From Chloroflexota bacterium (GTDB lineage Bacteria; Chloroflexota; Anaerolineae; Caldilineales; Caldilineaceae), in the NCBI GenBank assembly GCA_018969295.1, contig JAGWYN010000010.1:50872-114871 (forward strand): a DNA stretch of 64,000 nt, given 5' to 3'. Each line of letters starts with the position of its first letter. Position 1 is the stretch's first letter. The notes beneath the pieces are model-generated. The model was not told the DNA's origin and searched no databases. It saw only the letters and a program-made list of their open reading frames with translations. Positions 1-10,635 of the stretch are shown here, piece after piece. A program made the position numbers and the translations under genes.

Positions 1-169
1 GCACATGATGGTAGGCGACGCATCCCTGGCTGGCTGCCACTGCCTCCGCCGTGCTTTCCCCATACGCGGCCGAGACCGGCGCCGGCACCAGCAACGTCGC
101 CAATACCAGGATCCCCGCCAACACAATGGTTCCAGCCCGCACGCTGGAGGTTGTCATTGCGCGTTTCAT
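1..169 (-). CDS. Secreted protein, N-terminal part only (possibly LysM-type)
   Basis: Reading leftwards from an ATG at 169, 56 codons are visible before the window edge. The product opens with a classic signal peptide: a short basic N-terminus (MKRAMTT), a Leu/Val/Ala-rich core at about residues 13-32 and an Ala-rich cleavage region near residue 35, so it is exported. The last visible residues (GCVAYHHV) resemble the entry into a LysM repeat, and the neighbouring gene on the same strand is a LysM lipoprotein, but the domain itself is cut off, so that identity is inference. An AAGGAG sits 9 nt before the ATG and supports this start. The rest of the gene lies outside the window. Confidence 0.7.
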   Translation of the reverse strand, partial: MKRAMTTSSVRAGTIVLAGILVLATLLVPAPVSAAYGESTAEAVAASQGCVAYHHV

Positions 170-261
170 CTCACCTTGCTCCTTTCCTGTTGTTCCGGTT
201 CGCTCGGCTGTGCTCTGCCCCTTCACTTTTGTTGACGTGAATGCCCCTTGCGAAGTAACGC

Positions 262-326
262 CGATTTTTCTTCACGATTTTTCTTCACGATTTTTCTTCG
301 CGATTTTTCTTCACGATTTTTCTCTA
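262..326. repeat. 13-bp tandem repeat, five copies
   Basis: Five head-to-tail copies of CGATTTTTCTTCA, with single changes in copy 3 (last base G) and in the last three bases of copy 5. They lie in the intergenic stretch 170-431 upstream of the secreted-protein gene that starts at 169. The array is far more AT-rich than its surroundings. No gene, clear promoter or terminator was recognised in the rest of 170-431. Confidence 0.9.
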
Positions 327-431
327 CCGGCGTTTACCCACTTTTCTTCCCAAAGAGGCTTTCTCTTACCATTATACTCCCGAGCCGCTGCACCGTCTAC
401 AGGGCAAAAAACAGCCCCCCAGCCGCTCCCC

Positions 432-1376
432 CTACTGGGGAATCAACAGTGTCTGCCCCACCAGCAGCGTGTCCGGGTCCAAAAGGTCGTTGGCAGCCAG
501 AATCTCGTCGACCGAAACGCCGTAGCGGCTGGCAATGGCCGACAGGCTCTCCCCCACCTCGACCGTATGCCGGATGGCCCGGGCTTCGCGCAGCCGGGTC
601 TGGGTGATCCCTGGGATGAGCAGCTGCTGGCCCGCCTGGAGCAGATCAGGGTCAGCCAGGCCGTTGGCCCGAAGCAGCGCGTCGGCTGCCACCCCGTAGA
701 GTGCCGCAATTCCAGAAAGGGTCTCATTCGGCTGAACCTGGTGGAAGACCTGCTCCTGCGGCGACGGTTCCGGGGCAGCCTCTGCAGAAGGGGCGTCTGC
801 CGAACCAGCGGGGCTCTCCCCGGCCGCAGCGGCACCCGGGATCAGCAGCGCAGTGCCCACCGTCAGGCTGTTGGGGTCCTGGATGCTGTTGACCTCGACG
901 AGCAACAAAGGGGTGACCCCATATTGCAGGGCGATCCCGTAGAGCGATTCTCCTGCCTGGACCACGTGCCGGAAGGGTTCTGGGGTGGGGGTCGGTTCTC
1001 CTTCGGGAACATACAAAATCTGGCCGGCGAAGAGGGTATCGTCGATCAGATTGTTGAGGTCGCGCAGCTGCTGGACAGGCAGGTTGAACGCCCCGGCAAT
1101 GCCGCTGAGCGTGTCCCCCGCCGCCACCGTATAGAGCAGGAGCGACCGGGTCGCCGTAGGTTCTGGGGAAGGGGTCAGGGCAGTCGGGGAAGGCTCTGGG
1201 GTCGACGCCGCACCGCCAACTGTCTCGACCTTCGGCTCAGCAATGCTCAACGTCGCTGCCGGTGTGCTGACCGTTTCAGCAGCCGTTGGCGCCGGTGTAG
1301 GCCGCTCGCGGGTACACCCCGCCAACAGCACGACAACACAGAACAAACAACCAAGTCCACTCAAGCGTGCAGCCAC
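432..1376 (-). CDS. Lipoprotein with four LysM repeats
   Basis: A 314-residue surface lipoprotein that probably binds peptidoglycan or a related glycan outside the membrane. The GTG start at 1376 is chosen because GAGGAGGGAG lies 4 nt before it and translation then gives a clean signal peptide with lipobox LLAGC (Cys21). A Pro/Thr/Glu-rich linker follows to about residue 77, then four LysM domains at about 78-125, 136-180, 212-258 and 268-314, each with the GDTL/GESL/NETL turn and a closing LIP or YVP strand. A second low-complexity linker separates repeats 2 and 3. An upstream in-frame ATG at 1454 would add 26 charged residues before the signal peptide and overlap the preceding gene, so it is less likely. 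No catalytic domain is present. Confidence 0.9.
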   Translation of the reverse strand: MAARLSGLGCLFCVVVLLAGCTRERPTPAPTAAETVSTPAATLSIAEPKVETVGGAASTPEPSPTALTPSPEPTATRSLLLYTVAAGDTLSGIAGAFNLPVQQLRDLNNLIDDTLFAGQILYVPEGEPTPTPEPFRHVVQAGESLYGIALQYGVTPLLLVEVNSIQDPNSLTVGTALLIPGAAAAGESPAGSADAPSAEAAPEPSPQEQVFHQVQPNETLSGIAALYGVAADALLRANGLADPDLLQAGQQLLIPGITQTRLREARAIRHTVEVGESLSAIASRYGVSVDEILAANDLLDPDTLLVGQTLLIPQ

Positions 1377-1425
1377 AGCGCTCCCTCCTCGAATCTCCAA
1401 AAGGAACAGATCCCGCCCCCTTCTG

Positions 1426-1974
1426 TCAGCGCAACGTCTGATAGGCGGTGACAATCACCAGGATCAAAAAAAACAGCCCGCCCAGGCTGAAAAACGCCAA
1501 GAAACTGTTCAGGAACAGCCCGGTGAGCAGGCCACTCAGGAGCAGCCCGACCAGGATGCCGGCCAGCGTGAAATGGCGAAGAAAACGGCCGCGACGCCTG
1601 CCGACCGAATTGCGGATGAGCTGGGCCAGCGAGGCGCCAGCGCCGGATCCGACCAGCGCAGCCAGGATCCAGCCCAAAAAACCGCTGATGAGGAGCAGCC
1701 AGGCCACCAGCGGCCAGGCAATCAACGTGACCAGCGCCGCCAAACCAAAGGCAATCCAGTTGTCAGCAGCCAGCGCGTTGTAGAAGATCGCCTGCTGGGA
1801 GCGGACACAGGCTTTGCAACGGTAGCCGACTTCGGTGCGCACCGCACAGCGGAGGCAGATCGGCTGGCTGCATCGGTTGCACCGCAGGTAGGTCTCCGTC
1901 TCTGGATGGTTGACGCAGTGGAGAGGAAGACCCTCTGCGGACGGCGGCAGGTTGGAAGGCGTTGCTGTGGCCAT
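1426..1974 (-). CDS. B-box-type zinc-finger integral membrane protein
   Basis: A 182-residue protein with a cytoplasmic zinc-binding head and a membrane tail. Residues ~15-60 carry a B-box-like pattern (CVNHPETETYLRC, CSQPIC, C, CKAC). About four hydrophobic segments follow (roughly 70-90, 93-115, 130-150, 155-180), separated by the basic loop RRRGRF. The ATG at 1974 is preceded by AGAGGAG, favouring it over the in-frame ATG six codons upstream. Such proteins are common in this phylum but their function is unknown; the zinc finger suggests protein-protein contact. It lies immediately upstream of the LysM lipoprotein on the same strand, with about 50 bp between, and may be co-transcribed with it. 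Confidence 0.75.
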   Translation of the reverse strand: MATATPSNLPPSAEGLPLHCVNHPETETYLRCNRCSQPICLRCAVRTEVGYRCKACVRSQQAIFYNALAADNWIAFGLAALVTLIAWPLVAWLLLISGFLGWILAALVGSGAGASLAQLIRNSVGRRRGRFLRHFTLAGILVGLLLSGLLTGLFLNSFLAFFSLGGLFFLILVIVTAYQTLR

Positions 1975-2044
1975 GATCTCCTCTCTTTGCAAATCTTTTC
2001 AAACGTGCCCGCCTGCGGGCACCGCGTACAAACAAAACAAACGG

Positions 2045-2920
2045 TCAGCCAGCCCAGCGCATCTTGTCCATCAATGTCTGGTAAAAATAGCTGCGCTCCC
2101 GCATGCGCACAAAACGGGCCAGATGGGGGCTGCCCACGACCACGATCTGGTCGCCTTCCTGCACCTCGACCACCACCTGGCCGTCTACAGTCACCATCGG
2201 CGGGGAGTCGCTGCTCGCCTGCAGCCGAATGGTCGTCCCTTCAGAAAGGATGACCGCACGATCCATGCTCAGGTGCGGGGCAATTGGGATCAACAAAATG
2301 TTGCGCAGTTCCGGCGGCATCACCGGCCCGCCGGCAGCCAGGGCATAGCCGGTGCTGCCGGTCGCAGTGCTGACAACCAGCCCGTCGCAGGTGTAGGTCG
2401 TCAGATGCCCCTCATCCAGTTCGGCGCTGATGCGCACCACGCGGGCAAGGTTGCCGCGGCTGAGCACCACATCGTTGAGCGCGTCGTACGAACAGAGGGT
2501 GGTGAAGGCACCAAGAAACGGGTCAAAGCGCTCGACATGCATGCGCACCATCAACCGCTCTTCGACCCAGTAACGGCCCGCCATCAATGCCTCCAGAGGC
2601 GTCTGCCAGTCGGCAGGCTGCACTTCGGCCAGAAAACCCAGCCGCCCCATCTTGACCCCCAGCATCGGCACCGCGTACGGGGCACCGATCCGCGCTGCCC
2701 GCAGCAGGGTCCCATCTCCCCCCAGCGTGATCAGCAGATCCACTCGAGGAAGATGGGCAGCTGTGACCTCCAGGTCCCAGGCCGACTCGTGCCAGATCTC
2801 AGCGACCCCTGCACGTTTCAGGTACTCCCCTATCGCGCTGGCCAAAGCCAACGATTCCGGTTTTTTCGGGTGATGCAAGATCCCCACATGCGCAAAGGAT
2901 TTCATACCAGAGTGAGCCAT
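2045..2920 (-). CDS. nadK: NAD kinase (ATP-NAD kinase)
   Basis: Phosphorylates NAD+ to NADP+ in the cytoplasm. The 291-residue length is typical. The hallmark GGDGT near residue 63 is followed by LLRAA and by LGVKMGRLGFLAE; the second conserved block STATGSTGYALAAGGPV is in the C-terminal half, as in other PpnK proteins. The ATG at 2920 is used; an alternative ATG five codons later (MKSFAHVGILHHP) starts closer to the usual N-terminus. Neither has a good ribosome site, and AGATAAA just upstream could be a -10 box of a leaderless message. A 15-bp duplicated sequence sits directly upstream. Confidence 0.93.
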   Translation of the reverse strand: MAHSGMKSFAHVGILHHPKKPESLALASAIGEYLKRAGVAEIWHESAWDLEVTAAHLPRVDLLITLGGDGTLLRAARIGAPYAVPMLGVKMGRLGFLAEVQPADWQTPLEALMAGRYWVEERLMVRMHVERFDPFLGAFTTLCSYDALNDVVLSRGNLARVVRISAELDEGHLTTYTCDGLVVSTATGSTGYALAAGGPVMPPELRNILLIPIAPHLSMDRAVILSEGTTIRLQASSDSPPMVTVDGQVVVEVQEGDQIVVVGSPHLARFVRMRERSYFYQTLMDKMRWAG

Positions 2921-2935
2921 CCGTCGTTTATCTTG

Positions 2936-2970
2936 CCTGGGTGTATCGTACCTGGGTGTATCGTACCTGG
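2936..2970. repeat. 15-bp direct repeat upstream of nadK
   Basis: Two exact tandem copies of CCTGGGTGTATCGTA (2936-2950 and 2951-2965) plus the first five bases of a third. They lie between the divergent starts of nadK (leftward) and the phosphoesterase gene (rightward), where promoters are expected. They could be a duplicated regulatory site or simple slippage; nothing further can be told from the sequence. Confidence 0.8.
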
Positions 2971-3028
2971 CCAGCGGTTCAATTCTCTAAAACCATATCA
3001 CGAAGTCGCTGCGGAAGCGAAACTGCTG

Positions 3029-3034
3029 TATCAT
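3029..3034 (+). promoter_or_regulatory. -10 box of a probable leaderless promoter
   Basis: TATCAT (5 of 6 matches to TATAAT) ends 7 nt before the ATG at 3042, so transcription would begin at or next to the start codon. No Shine-Dalgarno sequence and no good -35 are visible. This spacing is why 3042 is preferred over the ATG at 3033, which overlaps the box. Confidence 0.5.
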
Positions 3035-3041
3035 GAATTGT

Positions 3042-3845
3042 ATGAGCCGCATCCTGCTGATCTCGGACATCCATGCCAATCTGGCGGCCCTGGAGGCTGT
3101 CTTCAGCGACGCCCAAGACCAGTATGACACAGTCTGGTGCCTGGGGGATGTCGTAGGGTACGGACCCCGGCCCAACGAGTGTGTCGAACTGGTGCGCGAA
3201 CAGGCCTCGCTCTGCGTCATGGGCAACCACGACTGGGCTGTGTTGGACAAGCCAGGAATCGACGTCGAAGATTTCAACCCGCAGGCACGGCATGCTGTGC
3301 TCTGGACGCGCGCGCAGCTGCACGCCGAAAATCGGGCCTACCTGGACCAGCTCCCCGCTCAGCCGGTCCAGCCCCCCGTCACACCCACCGTGCTGGTCAC
3401 CCACGCCAGCCCACGCGAGCCGGTCTGGGAATATATCCTCACTCCGACGATCGCGTTGGAAAATTTTGCTCTGTTTGACGCCGCACTCGGCCTGGTGGGC
3501 CACACACACAAACCGGCGCTCTACCGCTGGCAGTTTCACCCCTCCTCCGCCGAGAACAACGACCGTGGCCATCCGCACGGGATGGCCACGGTCGACCACC
3601 TGCAGCCTCGCCCCGACCACCCCATCCAACTGACGGTCTCGGCAGTGCAGCGGCTGATCGTCAACCCAGGCAGCGTCGGCCAGCCGCGCGACAACGACGC
3701 CCGGGCCGCCTATGTTCTGCTGGATCTGACCGCAAAGACCCTGGTGCAGCGGCGCGTCTCGTACCCGGTCGAACTCACCCAGAGCCAGATGCAGGCTGCC
3801 GGGCTGCCCAAACGGCTGATCGACCGCCTGAGTTTTGGCTGGTGA
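3042..3845 (+). CDS. Calcineurin-like metallophosphoesterase (YfcE/DevT type)
   Basis: A 267-residue cytosolic binuclear-metal phosphoesterase. The metal-binding motifs appear in order: SDIHAN (residues ~7-12), GDVVGYGPRPNE (~38-49), GNHDWA (~63-68), a His in LVTHASP (~123-126) and GHTHKP (~150-155). The DxH..GDxxGYGPxP..GNHD arrangement is that of small bacterial phosphodiesterases; the substrate is unknown. A poorly conserved insertion (EENNDRGHPHG region, ~170-190) precedes the final NPGSVGQPRD block. The start at 3042 (MSRILLISD) is taken from the closely placed -10 box. It is divergent from nadK and converges on the following gene with 16 bp between them. Confidence 0.88.
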   Translation: MSRILLISDIHANLAALEAVFSDAQDQYDTVWCLGDVVGYGPRPNECVELVREQASLCVMGNHDWAVLDKPGIDVEDFNPQARHAVLWTRAQLHAENRAYLDQLPAQPVQPPVTPTVLVTHASPREPVWEYILTPTIALENFALFDAALGLVGHTHKPALYRWQFHPSSAENNDRGHPHGMATVDHLQPRPDHPIQLTVSAVQRLIVNPGSVGQPRDNDARAAYVLLDLTAKTLVQRRVSYPVELTQSQMQAAGLPKRLIDRLSFGW

Positions 3846-3861
3846 GAACGCCGCCCGGCCT

Positions 3862-6473
3862 TCACTCCCCCCGCGACGCACGCTTCTCCAAGACATCCGG
3901 CTCGATTCGATTGTACATCTCAAACCAGTCGGGCAGTTCCTGGGCCCGTTTGGTGGCCGCCTCGCGTTCGGTGCGGCGCCGATACCGCTCCATGCGCGTC
4001 AGAATTTCCCGCGCGACGGAACGTGGATCAGGAACCCCCTGAAAGATGAAATCCCCCAGCTCAGCAGCGGTCTGACAGGTGACATCCCCGTAGTTGAAAA
4101 ACCAGTGCCAAGGAGAGGGGATCGACATCGAGACGTTCTGAACCCGCCCCAGGTTGGCACTTTTGCGCTCTTCCGAAAAGCCCAGCGGCACGCGGTCGAC
4201 ATGGGCAATTTCGTCGTTGCTGACCTCGTAGGTGTCGTTGCGCCAGTCGGCAACCAGCCAGGCAGCGTAGGTCAGCGCTGCCAGGCTCAGCAGCACGCCC
4301 GACAACGTCAGCGGCCCAGCCCACTGCGCCAGCCCCCCCCCCTGCGACAGCCCGGCCAACCGCAGCAAGGAGTTGAACTCCCCAAACAGCAGAGGGGAGA
4401 ATGCGATCCCCATCCCCCCCAACAAGAGCAGGAAGGGCCCCCCAAGCTGCGGAAGCAAGACCATCCAGTGCTTGCGCCAGATGCTGCTGTCCCCCCGGTC
4501 ACGGCGCATGTGACTCTGCAGAAAGCGGGCGAGACGCCGATGCAACGCCCGCGAGCCTGTCTCCGCTGCGCTCCCCTGATAGACCCGGCTGGGCACATCG
4601 ACAGCAATTCCCAGCCGCTTTTCGAGCAGACGCTGAATGTTTTGTTTGCTGGCCGCCTCAGTCTGGCGACGACGTTGCTCGCGCTGCTTGAGGATCTCGG
4701 CGCGCAGCTCGCTGAAATTGGCCGCATAGCCAAAGGAGATCTCCCCCTGGGCCGCTGCCGTGGCAATTTTTAACGTGCCATAGTTGAAGAGCTTGCCCAG
4801 CCAGGTCGTGCTGAAATCAACATTCTGGATCTGCTCCAAAGGGGCCTGTTTGCGCCACTCGTTGATAAAGAGCAGCTCCTCATGGTGCACCACCCGCAGG
4901 TCAGTCACCGTCAGCCAGTCGTTGAAGTAGTCCAGGGTCCCCCAGACGATGGCCAGAATGCCACCAAACAGCAGCAGCAGGAGCAGGCTGTGCAAGAGGG
5001 TCACCAGCAAGGAGTTCACCAGCAAAGACTGCAGCCGATCGGAATCGGCCAGCACAAAGAGAGCTGCCAGCACGACAAAGCCGAGCACGCCCGGCAGCAT
5101 CTTGACGACAAACGCGATCCAGTGGCGGCGCACCCGCAAAACAACCTGCTCGCCTGGTTCCAGCCAACTGTAGCGTGGCGCCCGCAGCGTCAGCCAGCGC
5201 CGACGTCTCTGCCCAGGCGCCGGCTGGGCGCCGGCACGCACCGGAGGCATCCGCTTCGCCAACTGCCGCCGCAGGTCCGACCTGCGCTGGACACCCACAA
5301 AGGTCTCCCAATCCTGCCAGTACAGCCGCAACCACTCGCTGCCCGGCAGCGCCTCGACCGTCGAATGCTGCGAGATCTGGCCGAGCAACGCCCGCTCGGC
5401 AAAATAGGTCGGGCCGTATGCCACTGTGCTGGCCTGGCGCTGACCGTCGGGGGCCAGCGAACGCAGCGCAGCACACCCACTCACCAACACCCACAAGCTG
5501 TCCGCTGCCTCCCCCTGCTGCACAACCAGATGGGTGTTGGGAAAGTAGATGTGGCTGGCAAAACCCGCCAGCTTGCGGCGCTGCACTCGATCCAGATCGG
5601 CAAAGATCGGCATCTGCTCGAACAACTGCTCGCGACGGGCAATCTCGCCCGCCATCGTCTCCTCGGCTTTCAACCCCAGGATGCCGCTGAAGCGATGGTA
5701 GGGCACCCTGTACAGGACGGTCTGTGTGGTGGCAACCGCGTTGTGCACCATCTGCCGTTCGTCGCTCCCCACCCCCGTGAAGTCCGCCAGCCGCTGCGCC
5801 GCCCCAAACAGTGCCCCATTCCCCAACAGATGGCGCCCGGCGCCGCTTGGAGAAGTGAGAGAGACCTGCCCCTGGTGAATCAAAAAGAGCACATCGCTGC
5901 TCTCTCCTGCATGGTAGACCACTTCGTTTGGCTTCTTGTCCAGTTTGCTCACCGCCTCCGCCAACATGCCACAGGCAACGGTGCGCAACGCCTCGGCAAG
6001 TGGCAGCTGACGCATGAACGAGAAGGTAGCCAGCCTGTTGGCAATTTTTGTGGCAAAAAGTTTTTCCTTAATTTCTGGAAAATGATAAATCAGCCGGCTG
6101 AAGGCCTGCAGTTCGATCGAGAGCAGTCTGCAAGGCTCCGCACAGCGGGCATTGGTGGCGTAGCGGATGCCCACCAAAAATTCCAGATGGCCCAGCAGGC
6201 TGGCCGCTTCTGCGGTGCTGGCCAGGATGCGCGAGCGATCTGGTTCGCTGCGGTAGAGGTCGACCCGCCCCTCGACCACGATGTAGACGGCTTTGACCGG
6301 CGTATCCTGGACGTAGAGCCACTGAAAAGGGAAGAGCTGGTGCCAGTGCAGCGCACCGACCAGCACCGGCATCCACTCGTCTGGCCGGATGCCCTGCAGA
6401 AAATTGAGCTGGATCTGGCGCAGTTCGCTGTCGGCGACAAGGACACAGCTTTCGCCCCGGTACGGTTTGTGGT

Positions 6474-6477
<4 letters not shown>
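3862..6477 (-). CDS. Membrane protein with cyclic-nucleotide-binding-like and bacterial PH domains
   Basis: An 871-residue modular protein. The first ~400 residues contain two to three cyclic-nucleotide-binding (cNMP/Crp-type) beta-barrels, recognisable from VYIVVEGRVDLYR, VLFLIHQGQVSLTS and SLWVLVSGCAALRS with their flanking helices. The C-terminal half has two units of paired membrane helices (about 445-510 and 690-750) each followed by a bacterial PH-like (bPH2/YdbS) module: LTVTDLRVVHHEE...QIQNVDFSTTW and YEVSNDEIAHVDR...RVQNVSMS. It overlaps the end of uvrC by 4 bp (ATGA), so translation is coupled. The combination suggests a membrane-anchored sensor of a nucleotide or other small ligand; no enzymatic domain is visible and the ligand is unknown. 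Confidence 0.8.
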
Positions 6478-8474
<1,997 letters not shown>

Positions 8475-8481
8475 GACGCTG

Positions 8482-8487
8482 ATTTTA
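8482..8487 (-). promoter_or_regulatory. -10 box of uvrC (probable leaderless promoter)
   Basis: On the minus strand TAAAAT (5 of 6 to consensus) is followed by exactly 7 nt (CAGCGTC) and then the uvrC ATG. No Shine-Dalgarno sequence is present in between. Confidence 0.5.
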
Positions 8488-8687
8488 CCACAGATCCCCC
8501 TCGCACTTCCCGGAGGTGTATCCTTCAGCGCCACCTTTTGGGAATTGCTGCGGATCTCCCCACCCACTGGCTGAATCGACGCACAGCATGTATACTGTCT
8601 GCGACAGTTTTGCCATGCGCTGCAGCCGGGTTCGTCCGCAGCCACCAAAACACGACACTCAAAAAACAACAACCAAAGGGACCAAAA

Positions 8688-10526
8688 ATGCTGGATCTAA
8701 TGTGGCTTGACAGACGGGCCAGGGGCGTGTTGCGCCGCTTTGGGTACCTGACCTTGCTGGCAGCGCTTTTGCTGGCCGCCGTGCCGCTCGACCGTGTGCG
8801 TGCCCAATCCGACGAGCCTGCGGCCGAGCTGCCGCCCAGCCTGATCGACCTGTTGGCAGCAAGCCCACAGCTGCAGCCGGTCGCCCCCCCTGCCGGGGCC
8901 CCGGCGGTGGATGCCGCTACGAACGAACCCTGGGCAGACCGCACGCAGTACGCCGTCCTGGGCTATCGGGTGGAAGGGGACACGGTGCATGCGACGGTGC
9001 AGCTGCGGGCGACCAAGTCCACCTTCATCTCCTCCGGGCGTCCCACGCAAAACTTCAGCGGCCTGGCCAATATGAACCTGGGCTGGGATCAGCCCAGCAG
9101 CTACAACGCAATGCGCATCCTGGTCCAGTTCGACCTGAGCCCGCTGCCTGCCAACGCCCAAATCCGCAACGCAACCTTCTACGCCTATCAAAACTACATC
9201 AATCCCCCAGGCGAAGGACAGGGCATGGACTTTCGGGCACAGTTTATGCAGCAGGACTGGAGCGAGAGCTCGGTCACCTGGAACAACGCCAACTATCTGG
9301 GGGGCGACTCGCTGCCGATCGGCACCCTCTCCTCATCGGTCGGTTGGATCAGCGGGGCGGCGACCGGGTCGGTTGCTGCCTGGGACAGCGGTCGTCCCAA
9401 CTACGGGGTGCTCCTGACCGGGGACGAGACGCCGGAGAGGGGACGCTGGCGTCAGCTCAGCTCGCGTGCGATCCCAGCCCAAGCCCCTTATCTGGTGGTC
9501 GACTATTCCGCCAACTGCGACACCGCTGCGCCGGTGGCGACGATGGGTGTGCTGCCCAGCTTTGTGCTCAGCGAGTTTCGAGCCTCGTGGTCGGCCTTCG
9601 ACCCCAGCCAGCCCGGCTGCAGCGCCAGCGGGGTCGCCTGGTACAACGTGCGCTACCGGATCAACGGCGGCGGCTGGGTGAACTGGAAAAACCAGAGTTC
9701 GTCGACCGGCAACCATTTCCGGGGCTTTGCCCCCAACAACGCGCTGGTGGAATTCCAGGTCCAGGCAGCGGACCGCGCCGGCAATCTGGGCGCGTGGAGC
9801 GCCACGGTCTCGACACGGGTCGACGCAGAGGCCCCAGTCGCTTCTGCCAGCCAGCTGCCCGCCTATACGCCCTACCCCAGCTTCACCGTGAGCTGGAGCG
9901 GCACCGACGCTCTCTCCGGTGTCGACTACTACAACGTCCAGTTCAACAAAAACGACAGCACCTGGCAGACCCTGCTGGAAGAGACCCGTTCGACTTCCTA
10001 CCAGGTGACCGGCGGCCAACAGGGGGACAAATACGAGTTCCGGGTGCAGGCAGTGGACAGAGCAGGCAACGTACAGAACTGGAGCCCCTACGCCCAGGCC
10101 ACCACCACCATCTTCACCTACCCGGTGGCTGGGGTGGAGCCCTTTGCCCCAGGGCTGATCAAAGCGACGGCGCCGGTGACCTCTGTGATCCCGGTTCGGT
10201 GGGGGGCGGTGACAGCGCCAGGGACCACCATCACCCAGTACGAAATTCGTTACCGCTACACCAATTTTGCCGGCCAGGTGCAGGACTGGCGCGTCTGGCA
10301 GGTGCTCACCGGCAACCCACCCCTCCAGTCGGCCAATTTTGACTACGCCGCCCAGGGAACTGCCAACGGCATCTACGACTTTTATGTGCTGGCGACCAAC
10401 AATCTGAACGAAAAGCAGCCGTTTGAGCCGTCCAGCGGCAAAGGCGCGACGGTCGTGCTGGACCTGGACGATCTGATCCAAACCCGGGCCTACCTGCCCC
10501 TGATCCAACGGGCCACCTTTGACTGA
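8688..10526 (+). CDS. Secreted DNRLRE-domain protein with fibronectin-III-like repeats
   Basis: A 612-residue exported protein. Residues 1-35 form a signal peptide (basic start, LTLLAALLLAAV core, cleavage near VRAQS). Residues ~90-250 match the DNRLRE surface domain: MRILVQFDLSPLPANAQI, ATFYAYQNY, WSESSVTWNNA and a final YLVVDYS strand. Three fibronectin-III-like modules follow (~255-350, ~355-440, ~450-590), with the recurrent VQAADRAGN / VQAVDRAGN motif. The last residues, RAYLPLIQR, resemble a short C-terminal tail shared by many secreted Chloroflexota proteins. The ATG at 8688 follows AAAGGGACC at a proper distance. A palindrome ACTGTC-N3-GACAGT overlaps TATACT at 8591-8608 in the upstream region. 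A strong terminator follows. Likely role: binding at the cell surface or sheath. Confidence 0.83.
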   Translation: MLDLMWLDRRARGVLRRFGYLTLLAALLLAAVPLDRVRAQSDEPAAELPPSLIDLLAASPQLQPVAPPAGAPAVDAATNEPWADRTQYAVLGYRVEGDTVHATVQLRATKSTFISSGRPTQNFSGLANMNLGWDQPSSYNAMRILVQFDLSPLPANAQIRNATFYAYQNYINPPGEGQGMDFRAQFMQQDWSESSVTWNNANYLGGDSLPIGTLSSSVGWISGAATGSVAAWDSGRPNYGVLLTGDETPERGRWRQLSSRAIPAQAPYLVVDYSANCDTAAPVATMGVLPSFVLSEFRASWSAFDPSQPGCSASGVAWYNVRYRINGGGWVNWKNQSSSTGNHFRGFAPNNALVEFQVQAADRAGNLGAWSATVSTRVDAEAPVASASQLPAYTPYPSFTVSWSGTDALSGVDYYNVQFNKNDSTWQTLLEETRSTSYQVTGGQQGDKYEFRVQAVDRAGNVQNWSPYAQATTTIFTYPVAGVEPFAPGLIKATAPVTSVIPVRWGAVTAPGTTITQYEIRYRYTNFAGQVQDWRVWQVLTGNPPLQSANFDYAAQGTANGIYDFYVLATNNLNEKQPFEPSSGKGATVVLDLDDLIQTRAYLPLIQRATFD

Positions 10527-10561
10527 ACTCTCCTGGGCTCAGAAGAGCCAGGCGCACGGGA

Positions 10562-10600
10562 GGGGCGGCGCGCTTGTGCGCCGCCCCTTTGTAAATTTTT
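10562..10600 (+). terminator. Rho-independent terminator
   Basis: A perfect 10-bp GC stem (GGGGCGGCGC / GCGCCGCCCC, 10562-10571 and 10578-10587) with a 6-nt loop, followed by TTTGTAAATTTTT. It closes the transcription unit of the DNRLRE protein just before aroC. Confidence 0.88.
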
Positions 10601-10620
10601 CAGCCCGGGCAGACGGGCAG

Positions 10621-10626
10621 TATGAT
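10621..10626 (+). promoter_or_regulatory. -10 box of the aroC operon
   Basis: TATGAT (5 of 6 to consensus) ends 9 nt before the aroC ATG; a weak TTTTCA lies 18 nt upstream. No Shine-Dalgarno is visible, so the aro operon message is probably leaderless. Confidence 0.5.
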
Positions 10627-10635
10627 AGAAACCCT

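Noticed and set aside
8594..8608. ACTGTC-N3-GACAGT palindrome as a LexA box near uvrC
   Set aside because: The spacing does not fit known LexA boxes (CTGT-N8-ACAG or GAAC-N4-GTTC), and it lies closer to the DNRLRE gene than to uvrC.
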